64,000 bases of DNA from Meghimatium bilineatum (GCA_034231615.1 CM067317.1:48931282-48995281); one strand, 5' to 3'; counted from the stretch's first letter, positions 34,361-47,034 are shown. Translations and numbers: made by a program. Notes: a model not told the origin generated them from the letters alone.

Positions 34361-35437
34361 TTCGTCGAGACGAAATGTATTGGGTTGTTTCCCTGATATA
34401 CCTCATATTGCCAATTTTCTTGCCAACCAGACTCACCTTATGGGAACAAAAGCCAGAATGACATCATACAGCCCATAACAAATTCATCGAATACAGTCCA
34501 TAATCAATATGTTATGAAAGAGTAAATACGAATGTCGCGTGGAAAGGCTGGTTCTCCATCTTCAACGACGAAAACCATTGAAATCTTTTGATATTAGTTT
34601 ATTATAGCGACGTTTACTTTTGAAAATTCTCTTCCAGTCTGAGAAGCATTCTGAATCTCTCTTGTTTTGATATCACGCATTAACAGATACGACTGTGCTA
34701 GTCTATTGCTTGGCGAAAAAAATCGATCGATTTTATCAAGAATTTCTCTTTCGCATGTAACATATGATTTGTGTTATTTATTATTATTATCATTATTGTT
34801 ATTATTATTATGGTTGAGTTTTTGGTCATCGTCGATCACGACGGACGAACATCATCATCATGCTTTGTGTGGTTGTTGAACGTCTGATGCTTGAGTACTG
34901 TCCAAAACATACAACTGAGCGAACTGTGGAACATTGTTGTATGTCGGTTGTATATGAGAATTTCGATGATAAGTTTGTCCATTAACTTTTATAACATATG
35001 GACCTCGACTTTGTCATCCGTAATTTTTTCTCCCATTGAAAATAAAGGAAAAAGTGTTATTACAATTCGAACATTCTTGCGAGAATGTGTGTATTTAGCA
35101 TGTGTATTATTAGAGAGCATCTAGCGCAGGAAATTGGGATACTCCAGCTTATTACCACGGATGTCTTGTGGCTTTGGAAGCATGATATTTCCCTTTCGGT
35201 AGCAACTTGTAAACTTGCCATTGTTCCGTCCAAAAAATGTTCGCATACAAAATTGACATATACTATAGAAATTTCCACATTCTTGTGCAGCAATACGTTT
35301 CCTCAGTTGCTTCTTTTGAAATTGTTTGTCTTCGACACATTTGTGACAATGAGTGAGCCTCGGTATCGGCAACCCGACGTCTCTGCGTTTGCTCAACAAT
35401 CTCATGCGACGACGTTTGTATTATATATTAATAACTT
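34361..35437. other. No gene recognised
   Basis: Short frames, and a TTATTATTATCATTATT run near 34776. No domain or dispersed-repeat match found by eye. Confidence 0.35.
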
Positions 35438-35719
35438 GTCTTCTTCTTCTTCTGCGTTCGTTCTAAAACTCCTGCAGATTAGCAGGATGTAGTCCTGAGA
35501 GCGGAATGCGTTGTGTCCTAGTTTACAGGATTTCTGCTATATCTGCGCCTTTTGGCCTCACACATCCAACTTCAGCATGGCTGTGGGTCACTGAACCTAT
35601 ATGGGATAAAACAGCCAACTCCATCCCATAACCTCTTTAGTCGCCTTTTACGACATGCGTTGAAGGAAAACAATGTTGCTATTCTTTGCTCCCCTTTCGG
35701 GCCCCGGCAACACACGGGC
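35438..35719 (-). repeat. Family G dispersed repeat, full copy
   Basis: Minus-strand 5' end GCCCGTGTGTTGCCGGGGCC then CGAAAGGGGAGCAAAGAATA. The middle is CGTAAAAGGCGACTAAAGAG and TATATAGG-type blocks, and the 3' end GCAGGAGTTTTAGAACGAAC is followed by GCAGAAGAAGAAGAAG. The length of about 280 and the GAA tail suggest a SINE-like retroposon, but no clear A and B boxes are seen. Six copies occur in the window. Confidence 0.75.
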
Positions 35720-36190
35720 AAATAGCTTTTCGATTTTCTAGCTTAACTAGACGCCGACTCAAATAAGCATCCTTAGCAAGTCGTATTTGTCTTTGTTAAA
35801 TAGTTTATTGATCAATTCTTTGTATCTCTCTTTCAATTTTATGTCTATTCTCTGCAGCATTTGCGCATGAATCAGAGTGAATGACTCTTGACTTTGACCA
35901 CTCAACCATCTAGTGTTTTGTTCTCTTGTTTTTTTAACGGTTTCTTGCGATTGGATCATCTTCATCCATTATTTTAAGAAAATTATATGTATATTTTAAA
36001 TATAATGTATTTTAGATAACTTTAATCACAAGCCGAAACAGAAGTTTACCTGTTAGCTCATAAATAACATTTTTATACAAAAAATTGCCGTTTGCTTTGA
36101 AGAACTTCATGACAACAATCGTTGTTTTTTTAATTGGATGTCGCTTGGGAATTATGTGACGTATATGCGATATTTATAGAGCGTTCAGGA
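35720..36190. other. No gene recognised
   Basis: AT-rich; a 68-codon minus frame at 35759-35965 with a KLKERYKELINKL helix, but no family match. Confidence 0.35.
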
Positions 36191-36197
36191 GATGACA

Positions 36198-36211
36198 GAA
36201 CACGGCTATAT

Positions 36212-36301
<90 letters not shown>
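36198..36301. repeat. TA microsatellite, about 50 units
   Basis: Nearly pure TA, with one AAATATA interruption at 36222. Translated frames are artefacts. Confidence 0.97.
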
Positions 36302-36754
36302 TACGTCGTGTAGTTTTCTCTACAGTAAAACCGATCATATTCATTTAACCTGTTCATATGTGCTCACAATTTTAACAATTGTTTCCCTTTAAAGCCAGGA
36401 GATTTTCTATGTATTTTTGAATTTTTCAATGACACGTGAATTCTGTTTTAATTTGTAAAAACTATTTTACCCTAAACTTGCGTGAATAAAAATTGTTTTG
36501 CATTTTTGTTTCTGAAATTGTTATTTTTTTATGTTTTCACTTTAATTAGTTTTCTAAAATTGAAATACTCAGTAATTATATCACTTTAGATTATTTAAGC
36601 ATTTAGTTTAAAAAAGCAAATTAGCATCTTCCTCCAAAAGAATATTGCTATGAAATTGGTAAAACACCTATTGGAATATTCATATACAACTTTTCTAACT
36701 AAAAAAAATATGCATGGTCTATATAAACCTGGCTATATTTCACACATCATAAGA

Positions 36755-36995
36755 AAATGGTCCGGCTCTGTGTCGAAGTGGTACAGAGCGCGTCTGTGAC
36801 GGCAAAGGTACCGAGTTCGTTCCTCACCACAGGCAATTGTGCATCCGGACCGTTCAGAAAGCAATGGCAACCTACTGAACGTATTTATATTGCCTAGAAA
36901 ATCACCACAGCCAACAAATGCTGGGTTGATAGCTACGTCCTGGATAGGATATGCTAGCAATTCATAAGAAAACGAAGATGGACATAACGTAGTCA
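36755..36995 (+). mobile_element. SINE S1 (tRNA-derived), best copy
   Basis: The head GGTCCGGCTCTGTGTCGAAG, TGGTACAGAGCG resembles a tRNA A box. ACCGAGTTCGTTCCTCACC, about 40 bases later, is B-box-like. The body is CAATGGCAACCTACTGAACG, TATTTATATTGCCTAGAAAA, TCACCACAGCC, and the end is GGATATGCTAGCAATT. Four copies in the window share this order. Such elements are Pol III-transcribed and mobilised by a partner LINE; the partner is not identified. Confidence 0.75.
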
Positions 36996-37039
36996 CGTTT
37001 TACGATTAGATGTAAACAGAATAAACCAACAAGCCCTTA

Positions 37040-37245
37040 TGTGGTCACCTGAGGGTAAAAGAAAAAGATAAAGACCTAAATCAACCCTTAAAAACACCAT
37101 TCTTAAAGAAGAGGAATTAATAGGCTGTAAGACCAACCCAGAAACTAAAGCTGCAGGCAGCGGACCGCATCATATGGAGAACCAAAACTTCTGCCCTATG
37201 TGTCGCTTGCGGCACGAAAGGAACCAAATAACTAACTAATATAAA
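37040..37245 (+). mobile_element. Family E-like 3' end
   Basis: The frame reads PEGKRKR, RPKSTLKNTILKEEELIGCK, TNPETKAA, then in a second frame DRIIWRTKTSALCVACGTKG and a stop. This is the 'GRPKxTWRRT ... W....ALC' C-terminus of the group seen at 47.7-48.8 kb. It is followed by AACTAACTAAT. Confidence 0.6.
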
Positions 37246-37534
37246 CCTATACAATTTGAAATATTTAGTAAACATATTATTTGTTTCATGGAAAACTTTA
37301 AATGGCGTATGTAATTGAGGGATACGTATACAGTATCTAATCTCAACTTTATGGAAGCGCTAATGCTGGAAAATTTACGCTGTTGATTAAACAACGATTA
37401 ACCCCAATATCTATTGCACAATTGAATAATCTGTCGATTGTACGTCCACAGTTAGAATGATTCAGTGAATTAGTAACAATCGCTGATGTGCTATTTCACA
37501 TACAACTATATATATGGCGGTTGTGATGTAGTAA

Positions 37535-37640
37535 TCTTTCTCGGAAATGCACAGACCATGGAGGACATGACAGACAGGCATGGAGAACTATGACACCCAC
37601 CCTATGTGCCAAACTTGGCTAAAGAAGAACTGATTGAATA
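37535..37640 (+). mobile_element. Short RTE-like C-terminal scrap
   Basis: RQAWRTMTPTLCAKLG (TGGAGAACTATGACACCCAC, CCTATGTGCCAAACTTGGC) matches 57540-57590. It is a terminal fragment of the same general kind as family E. Confidence 0.45.
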
Positions 37641-37910
37641 TTTCGCACTCCTGCCACGTCAGCTTCTATGAAAATACCTAGCAAGTAGATGGGAGTACCC
37701 GTGTGTTAATATTTATACGAGCTAAGTTTTATGATATTTTGTGTATAAATCTAAGGATAAGTTAAATTTTGCAGATAACTTCAAAGGATATTTCATGTGT
37801 AATTTTGTTCGAGGATAAACAATATCTACAATTTTTCATAACAATACTTTTTTACCAGTGTCAAACATTGTCTTTAACAATCTAGCAGAAGAGAAAAATA
37901 GTCACATGTG
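37641..37910. other. No feature recognised
   Basis: AT-rich spacer with no array or frame of note. Confidence 0.35.
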
Positions 37911-38278
37911 AGAGAAAGTGTTTACGAAAAGCAGCTATGGTCACCAAACTGGACATGGTAAGAAACCAGGATGTCAGAAAAGAGCAGGAATAATATCATG
38001 TATCGAATATATAGAACGTCAGCTGGTAAAGTGGTTTGGTCACCTTATAAGGATGGACCCAAGCCAATTACCACTGAGAGCTCATAACAAACGACCAGCC
38101 GGATACAGAGCAAAGGGAAGACCGAGAAAGAGATGGATTGTTAACATCATGACCGTCCTCCACATGCACGGACTCACTACAACTCTGACATCACATCTGG
38201 CCTTGAACAGAAACTAACATCTCCCACCTCTACGCTTAACGGCAAGTGTGGATGCTATCTGCTAGCTTCCATCTGGGA
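37911..38278 (+). mobile_element. Family D 3' end, left half (split by SINE S1)
   Basis: RAGIISCIEYIERQLVKWFG, HLIRMDPSQLPLRAHNKRPA, KGRPRKRWIVNIMTVLHMHG, TSHLALNRN, with the frame lost after 38217. The DNA continues colinear with the 31.3 and 55.5 kb copies (CTCTACGCTTAACGGCAAG ... CCATCTGGG) until SINE S1 interrupts it at about 38279. Family D sequence resumes at 38473 as TGGGGATAGACAAT. Confidence 0.82.
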
Positions 38279-38473
38279 ATTGGTAGCATATATCAGGACT
38301 TAGATATCACCCAGCATGTGTTGGCTGTGGTGATTTTCTAGGCAATATAAATACGTTCAGTAGTTTGCCATTGCCGTTGAACGGTCCGGATGTACAGTTG
38401 CCTGTGGCGGGGATTGAATTCGGTACCTTTGCCGTTAGAGATGGGCTATGTACAGCTTCGCCACAGAGCCGGA
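38279..38473 (-). mobile_element. SINE S1 inserted in family D
   Basis: On the minus strand: AGTCCGGCTCTGTGGCGAAG (A-box region), GGTACCGAATTCAATCCCC (B-box region), GGCAATGGCAAACTACTGAA, TTGCCTAGAAAATCACCACA, GCATATGCTACCAATT-like end. It splits family D within CACCTGGGGACAGACAAT. A short repeated CTGGG at both edges may be the target duplication. Confidence 0.75.
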
Positions 38474-38483
38474 CTGGGGATAG

Positions 38484-39339
<856 letters not shown>

Positions 39340-39550
39340 GAATACAATCAGAATACCGTGGCCCGACACTGTGACAGCGAGATATACAGGGTATCTGTGA
39401 CAGCCAAGATACCAAAATCAAGTCCCGCCTGCACCCAGTAAGCAATGGAAAACTACAGTGTATAAATACTGCTTAGAAAAGTACTATAGCCACACACAAG
39501 CTTATGCTGGGGTGATGACTATATCTTCAATAAATATATGCTACCAATTA
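39340..39550 (+). mobile_element. SINE S1, diverged copy
   Basis: GTGGCCCGACACTGTGACAG, then CCAAGATACCAAAATCAAGT and CCCGCCTGCACCCAGTAAGC, then TATAAATACTGCTTAGAAAA and CTTCAATAAATATATGCTAC, CAATT. The order and spacing are as in the 36.8 kb copy. Confidence 0.65.
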
Positions 39551-39659
39551 AAGCAAAACCGGTATCAAAAATTATTAACACAATGAAACAATAACACGAT
39601 TGGATTAGTAAGAATAAAATGGTCAAGTAAGATAAAATAGTTATAAAACAGCAAATATT

Positions 39660-39807
39660 AAGATCATACATATATGTGTGTATATATATATATATGGTAA
39701 GAACGTCAAGATTAGATGGTAGTTAGCCGAAACGTCAGTTAAAGACAACAATAATTAACACGTCAAGTTAAGCTAACTGCTGGAAGAAATAAGGGAAGTA
39801 AATAACA

Positions 39808-39853
<46 letters not shown>

Positions 39854-39861
39854 ATACTCAC

Positions 39862-39916
<55 letters not shown>
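39660..39916. repeat. TA and TAA microsatellites
   Basis: TATATA blocks near 39675 and 39810-39858, then about 16 units of ATA/TAA at 39869-39916. Between them AGCCGAAACGTCAGTTAAAG (39730) is a lone GAAACGTC motif without the hammerhead partner box. Confidence 0.9.
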
Positions 39917-39918
<2 letters not shown>

Positions 39919-42190
39919 CGAAATTTAGAGAATATGGGATGTATTTGCTTAAGGGAGGTTTCGTTCCACAAATACGAAATTAGATTAACTTGGGGTCTTT
40001 GTTACCTCTAATATTTTATGGTAGTATGTCCTGATATTACCTAATTGGACTATGTCCGCTGGTTAAACTAGGCACGCCTCTGCAAAAGAAAGGCAAACTC
40101 ATTAACTACCTACATACTACCTACCACACATACGAAAATCAATATCATATAATTAAGAACACATATGTTACGGAAATAAATATATTGATACTGATAAGAT
40201 AATTGAATACATTATTTAAAAAAATGAACAAGGCAATATAGAATATCGTTTCGGCTTAATATCTTCTTGAGAACAATAATGATATAAGCACTGCTAGACG
40301 AAAGAAACAATATACTGTTACTTTGTTCTATTTAAAGAAAAGATGGAAGCGTTGTCTACAAGATAGATCGGTAATGATGCGCTGTATATATAGGTAAAAC
40401 AAGAAAGAAAGTAATGGGTTTTCCACCTCTGCAGTACACTTTCTGCGCCAACTTTACATGCTCTAATTCATGTGTGCCAATTTTTCTTCATGGTTTAGTT
40501 AAACTGCACCACTTATTTCACGGTCTAATTCTAACGCGTCAATAGACAGATTGATAAAAGCATGTTCATATAGACATAGGTAGAATTATCATACAATCTT
40601 TATTTCCTTGAATAAGTTAATATTGTTTGAATTTCTTAAAATAGATTAATAGTTAATGTGTTATTTATGACTACGATTTATTAATGATTATTTGCGCTAA
40701 TCTGTAATGCGCCTTTATAGCCATATCATTAACCCAATGCGCATGCGCAATAATTTGGGCACCTTTTCAATAAATTGAACACAAAAATGAATTTGTCCAT
40801 TTCTGGCAGACTCCAAGGCGGCTGTATAGTCATTGCAGATGGATCAATAGCTATGACGGAAGAAGGATCAATTAGGTGGTCATGTTTATTCTCCGCTTAT
40901 GGCAGAAAGTTAACACCATGTGATATTACCGCACTGGAATCCAGAGCGGTTTCAATTTGGTTTAGTAAAATTTACCTCTTGTGTACGCTCCTTTCAATCG
41001 GAGACGTTAGTCCAAAGAGGTTATGTCAAAGTTTTTAACCATCAAAAATATTGGATGTCGCGGTAATCCAGTTATCACGACCTCCAGAAATAAACTCCTC
41101 CATGGTAAGGATTAAGCTAATATGAGAGTGGTTTCAATGATCCCATCCTATCATCAATATGTGAACGTGTACCAGTGCCGTTTCTTACTCGTCATATCTT
41201 ACGTTGAGTTCTTGTTAATAACGATTTGGTCGAAACGTCGAGTTCTGTATTTTTATGTATGTTACATGTGATTAGCGAAACGTCATTACCCTTTTTCCTG
41301 AATCTCACATATAGCGTGCATTTGTCCTATAGTATAAATATAATGTAGACTTTCTGCATTTTCTGCTTCCTTGTCAACAATGGGTAAAGGAGGGCTTAAT
41401 GGGAGGGGGGGTGTAGAGTGAAAATTCCTTAGTCTACAAAAAACGTGATCTGTATCAAGGATTAAGTTAGATGGTATTATGTTCAGTAGCACTGTTAAAG
41501 CTCACAGACGAATACAAAAATGTCAGAAAATCGACAACACATTCAACCAATGTCAAAGACGTGTTTCAATATTTATGATATTATTTTAGGCTGCATGGAG
41601 AATTTCATCTTTAAATCTGAAATTGGATTTTATAAATCGTATTGTGTAGACGTCTATTCAACCATTTTTCTTGGTAATATATCCGAGATTAGAAGTAAAC
41701 GTCATCACAGTTTGTCTACTCTCGTTTCTGACAGTCTACGTGTCCCAGAGGTTTAGTCTCTGATGTTTTGTGTAAATTATCGTCTGAGAAAAAGATGATT
41801 TCTTCATGCTTTCTACAGATTTATAGTATCTGATGTCTTGTGTTCATTCTTGATCTGCCAAGATTTCGTTTCCCTTTAACAATCCCTTATTGGCTTTAGA
41901 TAAACCTTTGATATGAGTGAGGGTGTACCATAAGAAACGGTAATTCTTCTTTTCATTTGAGTTTTTGTCACCTTTCTTTTTGAAATATATTAAGGTGTCG
42001 ACATAATGGTACGCGCTTATAATCTTGTTTCTTTGTAATATATATCGTCTTCTGTCTTCCTAAGGGTTTTGGAATGAATCCCAATACACACCATCATCTC
42101 TGTCAACGTACAGTAATGCTCTCAGTTGTATTAAAATTTACTGTGACCAAATGTTTTAATTTTTATGGAGTATTTACTGTGTTATAATCT
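39917..42190. other. No gene recognised; a few GAAACG motifs
   Basis: The longest frame (40775-41038, 87 codons) has no known domain. GAAACGTC occurs twice 45 bases apart at 41233 and 41278, and AAGCCGAAACGAT occurs on the minus strand at 40246. None has CTGATGA in place. Confidence 0.35.
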
Positions 42191-42194
42191 TCTA

Positions 42195-42500
42195 CTGCTT
42201 ATTCTGCGTTTATACTCAAATTCCTGCTAGCTGTGAGGCTCTAGTCCAGAGAACGGAATGCGTTTTTCGTGTTATATATCTGAAGTTTGTCTTTTATATA
42301 TAAACCTGACTGGTTTCTGCAGGGTTAAATTTAACTGTCACAAAGTTTCAGCTCGGAATTTATAACTAAAATATGCCATTTCGGTCAATTTACCTGTGAG
42401 GTGGAACGGCTAACTCCACTTAAAATATTCTTAGTCGTCTCTTACAATATGCGTGACAGCAAACAATGTTGTCATTCATTGGTCCCCCTTTATCCCCAAC
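42195..42500 (-). repeat. Family G dispersed repeat, diverged copy
   Basis: The 3' end (TATTCTGCGTTTATACTCAA, on the plus strand) and the 5' end (TTGGTCCCCCTTTATCCCCA, ACAACACATGGGC) are recognisable, with an extra insert in the middle. Its 5' terminal CAACACATGGGC is the starting phrase of the adjoining 39-bp array. Confidence 0.6.
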
Positions 42501-43035
42501 AACACATGGGCGTGTCATATAGTCATATATTTGTGTGACAACACATGGGCGTGTGATATAGCCATATATTTGTGTGACAACACATGGGCGTGTCATATAG
42601 TCATATATTTATGTGACAACACATGGGCGTGTCATATAGTCATATATTTATGTGACAACACATTGGCGTGTCATATAGTCATATATTTGTGTGACAACAC
42701 ATGGGCGTGTCATATAGTCATATATTTGTGTGACAACACATGGGCGTGTCATATAGTCATATATTTATGTGACAACACATTGGCGTGTCATATAGTCATA
42801 TATTTGTGTGACAACACATGGGCGTGTCATATAGTCATATATTTATGTGACAACACATTGGCGTGTCATATAGTCATATATTTGTGTGACAACACATGGG
42901 CGTGTCATATAGTCATATATTTGTGTGACAACACATGGGCGTCTCATATAGTCATATATTTTTGTGACAACACATGGGCGTGTCATATAGTCATATATTT
43001 GTGTGACAAACATGGGCGTGTCATATAGTCATATA
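42500..43035. repeat. Minisatellite, 39-bp unit, about 13.7 copies
   Basis: Unit CAACACATGGGCGTGTCATA, TAGTCATATATTTGTGTGA. Variants CATTGGC and ATTTATG recur in phrase order, which suggests two- or three-unit duplications. The first half of the unit is the end of family G. The 191-codon frame is an artefact. Confidence 0.95.
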
Positions 43036-43094
43036 TCTAAACTTCTGTTTATTATAGTTTCTAATGGTTTGCGTCCTCTTTAGTCAATGGTATT

Positions 43095-43385
43095 CTGCAC
43101 GTGTGTTACAAGTGGCCAATATGGGAGCAAAGAGTAACAATGCTGTTACCTACCACCCATATCGTCGGAGGCGACTAGGAAGGTTTTGGGGTCGAGATGG
43201 CTGTCCTATCTCATAAATGATCAAAGTGACACAGAAACCATTCTAAAGTCAAATGTGTCAATAGCTGAAAAGCGCAGATATTGCAACTAAGCTGTAAATC
43301 TTCTCTAGGCGCAGATCGTTATCTGGATTACATTCCACTCTTCTGTAGGAGTTTGTAAACAAACGCAGAAGAAGAAGAATAGTAT
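43095..43385 (+). repeat. Family G dispersed repeat, plus copy
   Basis: GTGTGTTACAAGTGGCCAAT, GGGAGCAAAGAGTAACAATG, GGCGACTAGGAAGG, GATGGCTGTCC, and the end AACAAACGCAGAAGAAGAAG. It is orientated opposite to its two neighbours at 42.2 and 43.6 kb. Confidence 0.7.
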
Positions 43386-43572
43386 TCTAATTGATTTTAT
43401 GAAGCAATTCGCGTCAGTGAATTGTATCCTACTTGTCACATTTTGTATAAATGTCCACTACTCACAACAATAAATAGTAATTGGGAAATTGGATGCTCTA
43501 AGACAAGATGCTCTATTGTGTTTTTTGCAGCACACATTCATATTTCATTCCTACGAGGCATTTGTTGTTGTC

Positions 43573-43854
43573 TTTTTCTTCTTCTTCTGCGTTCGTTGTC
43601 AAACGCCTGCAGATTAGCAGGATGTAGTCAGGAGAATTGAATGCGTAGTGTCATTGTTTACAGCATTGCTGCGATATCTGCGCCTTTCGGTCTGACACAT
43701 CCGACTTCAGCATGGCTCTGGGTCACTGACCCTATATGGGATGGGACAGCCATCTCCATCCCAAGATCTTCTTAGTCAACTTTTACGACATGCGTGGTAG
43801 GTAAACAGTGTTGCTATTCTTTGCTCCCCTTTCGGGCCCCGGCAACACAAGGGC
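43573..43854 (-). repeat. Family G dispersed repeat, full copy
   Basis: Near-identical to the 35.4 kb copy: CTTCTTCTTCTGCGTTCGTT, GCAGATTAGCAGGATGTAGT, TATATGGGATGGGACAGCCA, CCTTTCGGGCCCCGGCAACA. Three family G copies lie within 1.7 kb here. Confidence 0.78.
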
Positions 43855-44850
43855 GTTTGTTGCTGTAAATACGAGATTAGCCAATCATTTTCATGATTGA
43901 GAACACAGTACAACGACTTTATCGCGCTATAGCGCATTCTGTTATAACATTTTCCTATATAACAAAACTTTTTTATAATCCCCAAATTATATTTATTATA
44001 TATTGTTTGTACTGTATATATATATAATTTCAGTTATTGGATATATATTTTGTCGGTTAGGACAAAATTATTATAACGTGATTTCACTTTATAATATTGA
44101 TTTAAAACAGAACGCGTTAGCATAGATCTGTAGACAGTTAACTCGTGAAATCATCTATAACACCTCTAATATTTCTCATTTTAACATATGGTTACTGAAT
44201 ATTTCAAGTGTATTCAGTTCACGTAAGTATAATATGTAAAAACTAAGTTGGAGAGGTTATATATTAATGTGCCTATGGGCGTAGTAGCCTATCCTTATAA
44301 TGGTTTTTTAAATGGGAAAATAGTGTATTTTTACTAAAATCAGTACTGAATATTTCATTTTAGAAAATTAACTAAAGTGAAGTTAAATAAACAAAAATAT
44401 ACTTTACAAATATTCACACAATATTTGGCTGAAGTTGCTTTCACATATATGAAAGAATATATGCAGAATATCATACAACTAATATATCATCTTGACAATT
44501 TCAAGGATCCTTCAGGAAAAAATAATCGGACTTTAAAGGGAAATAACCGTTAACATTGTGAACACAACAGTGGCGAAGATATTTGAATAGAATTGCTTGT
44601 TTTAATCATCGTGTAATATACAGCTAATATATAATGTGATACCACATACATATATTCTTGTAGTTCTTACTATGTGGTGTTGGTTATTATGTCTGTTCAC
44701 AGCCTTCTGTTGCCAGTACTACCAAATCATTTCCGTTGCCATTTTCCTCCGATGTACAACGCCAATCCTCTCTTTTGGACTTGTTCTACCCATTTTGCTC
44801 TTCTACTTCCTTGTTGTCAAGAAATAAACGATTATTATCTGTTCCTATAT
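43855..44850. other. No gene recognised
   Basis: A 63-codon hydrophobic frame (44636-44827) has no counterpart that I know. The rest is AT-rich spacer. Confidence 0.35.
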
Positions 44851-44854
44851 GTTT

Positions 44855-46139
44855 ACTAATAAAAACTCTAAATGAATTTGGTCTGGATATTATCACAGAA
44901 CTGTGCAATGACATATATGAAACAGGCCACATACCTAAAGTCCTAAAATCATCAATATTCATACCACTACCTAAGAAGCCTAGGGCTGTGGACTGTACAG
45001 AATATAGAACAATAAGTCTAATGAGTCATTTAACTAAAATTCTTCTCAAGATAATACATAAAAGAATTAAGAACACGATAGACATGGAGGTCGGTGAAGA
45101 ATAATTCGGTCTTAGGAAAAAAAACAAAAGGAACCGGAGAAGCTATGATTAGTATCCGAAAGGTGATAGATAAATATATAGGTCCAAAAATGTATCAACA
45201 TTTGCTTCATATATTACAGCAATACCTTTGACAGAGTCCAATATAAAAAATGAATCAAATGTCTTCAAGAAATGGGCATAGATCGAAAAGACATCAGACT
45301 GATTAGAAATATATATTGGGAACAAACTGCATCAATAAGATGTGAAAACAACTACTCTCCATACATAGAAATAAGAAGAGCTGTAAGACAAGGGTGCAAT
45401 TTATCACCAAGCTTATTTAATATCTTTAAAAATATAGAAGAAATACCAGGACTCAAGATCAATGGGAAAATAATAAACAACATTAGATATGCAGATGACA
45501 CTGTTCTTTTAGCAGAAAGTGAACATGAACTCCAAAGACTAATAGATCAAGTCAATAAATCAAGTAATGAATATGAATTGAATATAAATATCCAAAAAAT
45601 AAAAACCACAATAATCAGCAAATACACAGAAGAACAAGAGCTAAACATAAACAAACATGAAGAGAAACTACAACAAGTAAAACACTATCAATATCTTGGA
45701 CACATAGTCACAAATGACGGTAGATTTGAAACAGACGTTAAATAGGAATGGCTAAAAGTACCTTCAATGACATGAGGAAAATAGTAACATCTAAAGAAAT
45801 TACAAACAAGTTAAAAATGAGAATTATAAAATGCTACATCTACTCTATATTTATGTATGGATCAGAAACATGGACACTGCATAAACAATTAGAAGACAAA
45901 ATTGATGCCTTTGATATGTGTGTATATGGAAGAATAGGGAGAATATTATGGAAAGAAAAGAAAACAAATAAAGAGGTTCTAAAAACACTTAATATGAAGA
46001 AAGAATTTTAAAGAGAAATAAAGATAAAGCAAATAAAATATTTTGGACACATTAAAAGGCATGACACCTTGTTGAAGACCTTACTTGAGGGTAAAGTCGA
46101 GTGGAAACGAGCAAGAGGTAGGCAGAGATACAAATGGGA
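44855..46139 (+). mobile_element. Family A RTE-like element, RT domain to C-terminal block
   Basis: RT fingers: ELCNDIYETGHIPKVLKSSI, then PLPKKPRAVDCTEYRTISLM. VGEE is followed by a stop where Q is expected (45105), then a frayed FGLRKK. In a second frame: MGIDRKDIRLIRNIYWEQTA, VRQGCNLSPSLFN, NIRYADDTVLLAESEHELQR (catalytic YADD intact). The thumb follows at 45748-46011 (YIYSIFMYGSETWTL). A stop at 46009 precedes REIKIKQIKYFGHIKRHDTL. The copy is interrupted at 46140 by an I-like insertion. The endonuclease is absent and several stops make it inactive. Confidence 0.88.
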
Positions 46140-46726
46140 AAGTGGTGCTTTCGCTCGGACGACAAGCAGCATGACAATGGAGATTCTGGCAGTTACCAAA
46201 GCTTTGCAATAGGTCTGCTCACAGACTGTCTGCAAGCATGCCTGTATACTCAGTGACTCCATGAACATGATTGTTAAAATTCATGCGGGGTACGTTCGAG
46301 AACATTGGCTGGATGCAGTGAATAATTCCTGTGCGCGTACAGTGAATTTTATTTTTGTGCCGGAACACTCAGGAGTCCGGGGTAATGAGAGAGCAGATAT
46401 GTTGGCCGCCCACGCTGCTACTACAGCTGTTGGTGGAGCGATGGATCGGACAGACATTTTGAATGCCCTACGGGAAAACGCACGAACAAATGACTGTACA
46501 AGTGACGATGACTCTTGTTCAATGATTAGAATAAAGGAGCTTGGTTTGAAATGTGGTGTCGCTAGAAAGGAGAGTTTTCGTGGGCGAAAAAGAATGATGG
46601 TCAATCAACGATATACTGGGAGTGTCAGTCAACTTGTTATGGCGGATACACTCAATGAAAGATCTGAGCACCTATGGACTTGTCCGGAGTGCAATGACGA
46701 TGATCCAACGACTAACTAACTAACTA
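46140..46726 (+). mobile_element. I/Nimb-like insertion nested in family A
   Basis: A 5'-truncated copy of the same element as at 32.3 kb. It starts inside RNase H (SGAFARTTSSMTMEILAVTK, with the catalytic E kept), passes a stop (TAG, 46210), then ILSDSMNMIVK, EHSGVRGNERADMLAAHAAT, SFRGRKRMMVNQRY, SDTLNERSEHLW-type end and DDDPTTN. It ends in TAACTAACTAACTAAC. ACAAATGGGA flanks both sides (46130-46139 and 46727-46736), a 10-bp perfect target duplication. Confidence 0.9.
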
Positions 46727-46861
46727 ACAAATGGGAGAGTAACATCACAAGATGGACAGGTCTCATTCTAGCAGAGTGCACCACCAAAACAAGAGACATG
46801 AGATGTTGGAGATCTGTTGCAATCAACCTTCGTTGTGGAGACGGCACTTGATGATGATGAT
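46727..46861 (+). mobile_element. Family A element, 3' remainder after the insertion
   Basis: WESNITRWTGLILAECTTKT, RDMRCWRSVAINLRCGDGT, stop TGA and GATGATGATGAT. Joined with 46139 it completes the family A C-terminus. Confidence 0.9.
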
Positions 46862-47034
46862 ATGTGTCTAAAGAGAGTGAATTGTCTTCTTTTTGATTCC
46901 AGTGAGCATCCTCCTTTTTGAGTAAACGTAACTGGCCTATTCTTGGCGTCAATGAAGCAAATAAAACGACAGTACAATGCATTTTCATTCAGTAAACAAT
47001 ATCCATATTATTAATATTTTTATTATAAACACAT
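46862..47034. other. Short spacer, nothing recognised
   Basis: No feature recognised between the family A tail and family F. Confidence 0.35.

Noticed and set aside
40775..41038. 87-codon ORF as a small gene
   Set aside because: No domain, no splice logic and no repeat partner; length is within chance expectation.
41233..41285. Tandem GAAACGTC motifs as a second hammerhead locus
   Set aside because: No CTGATGA box or stem II in the right place; GAAACGTC alone is expected a few times in 64 kb.
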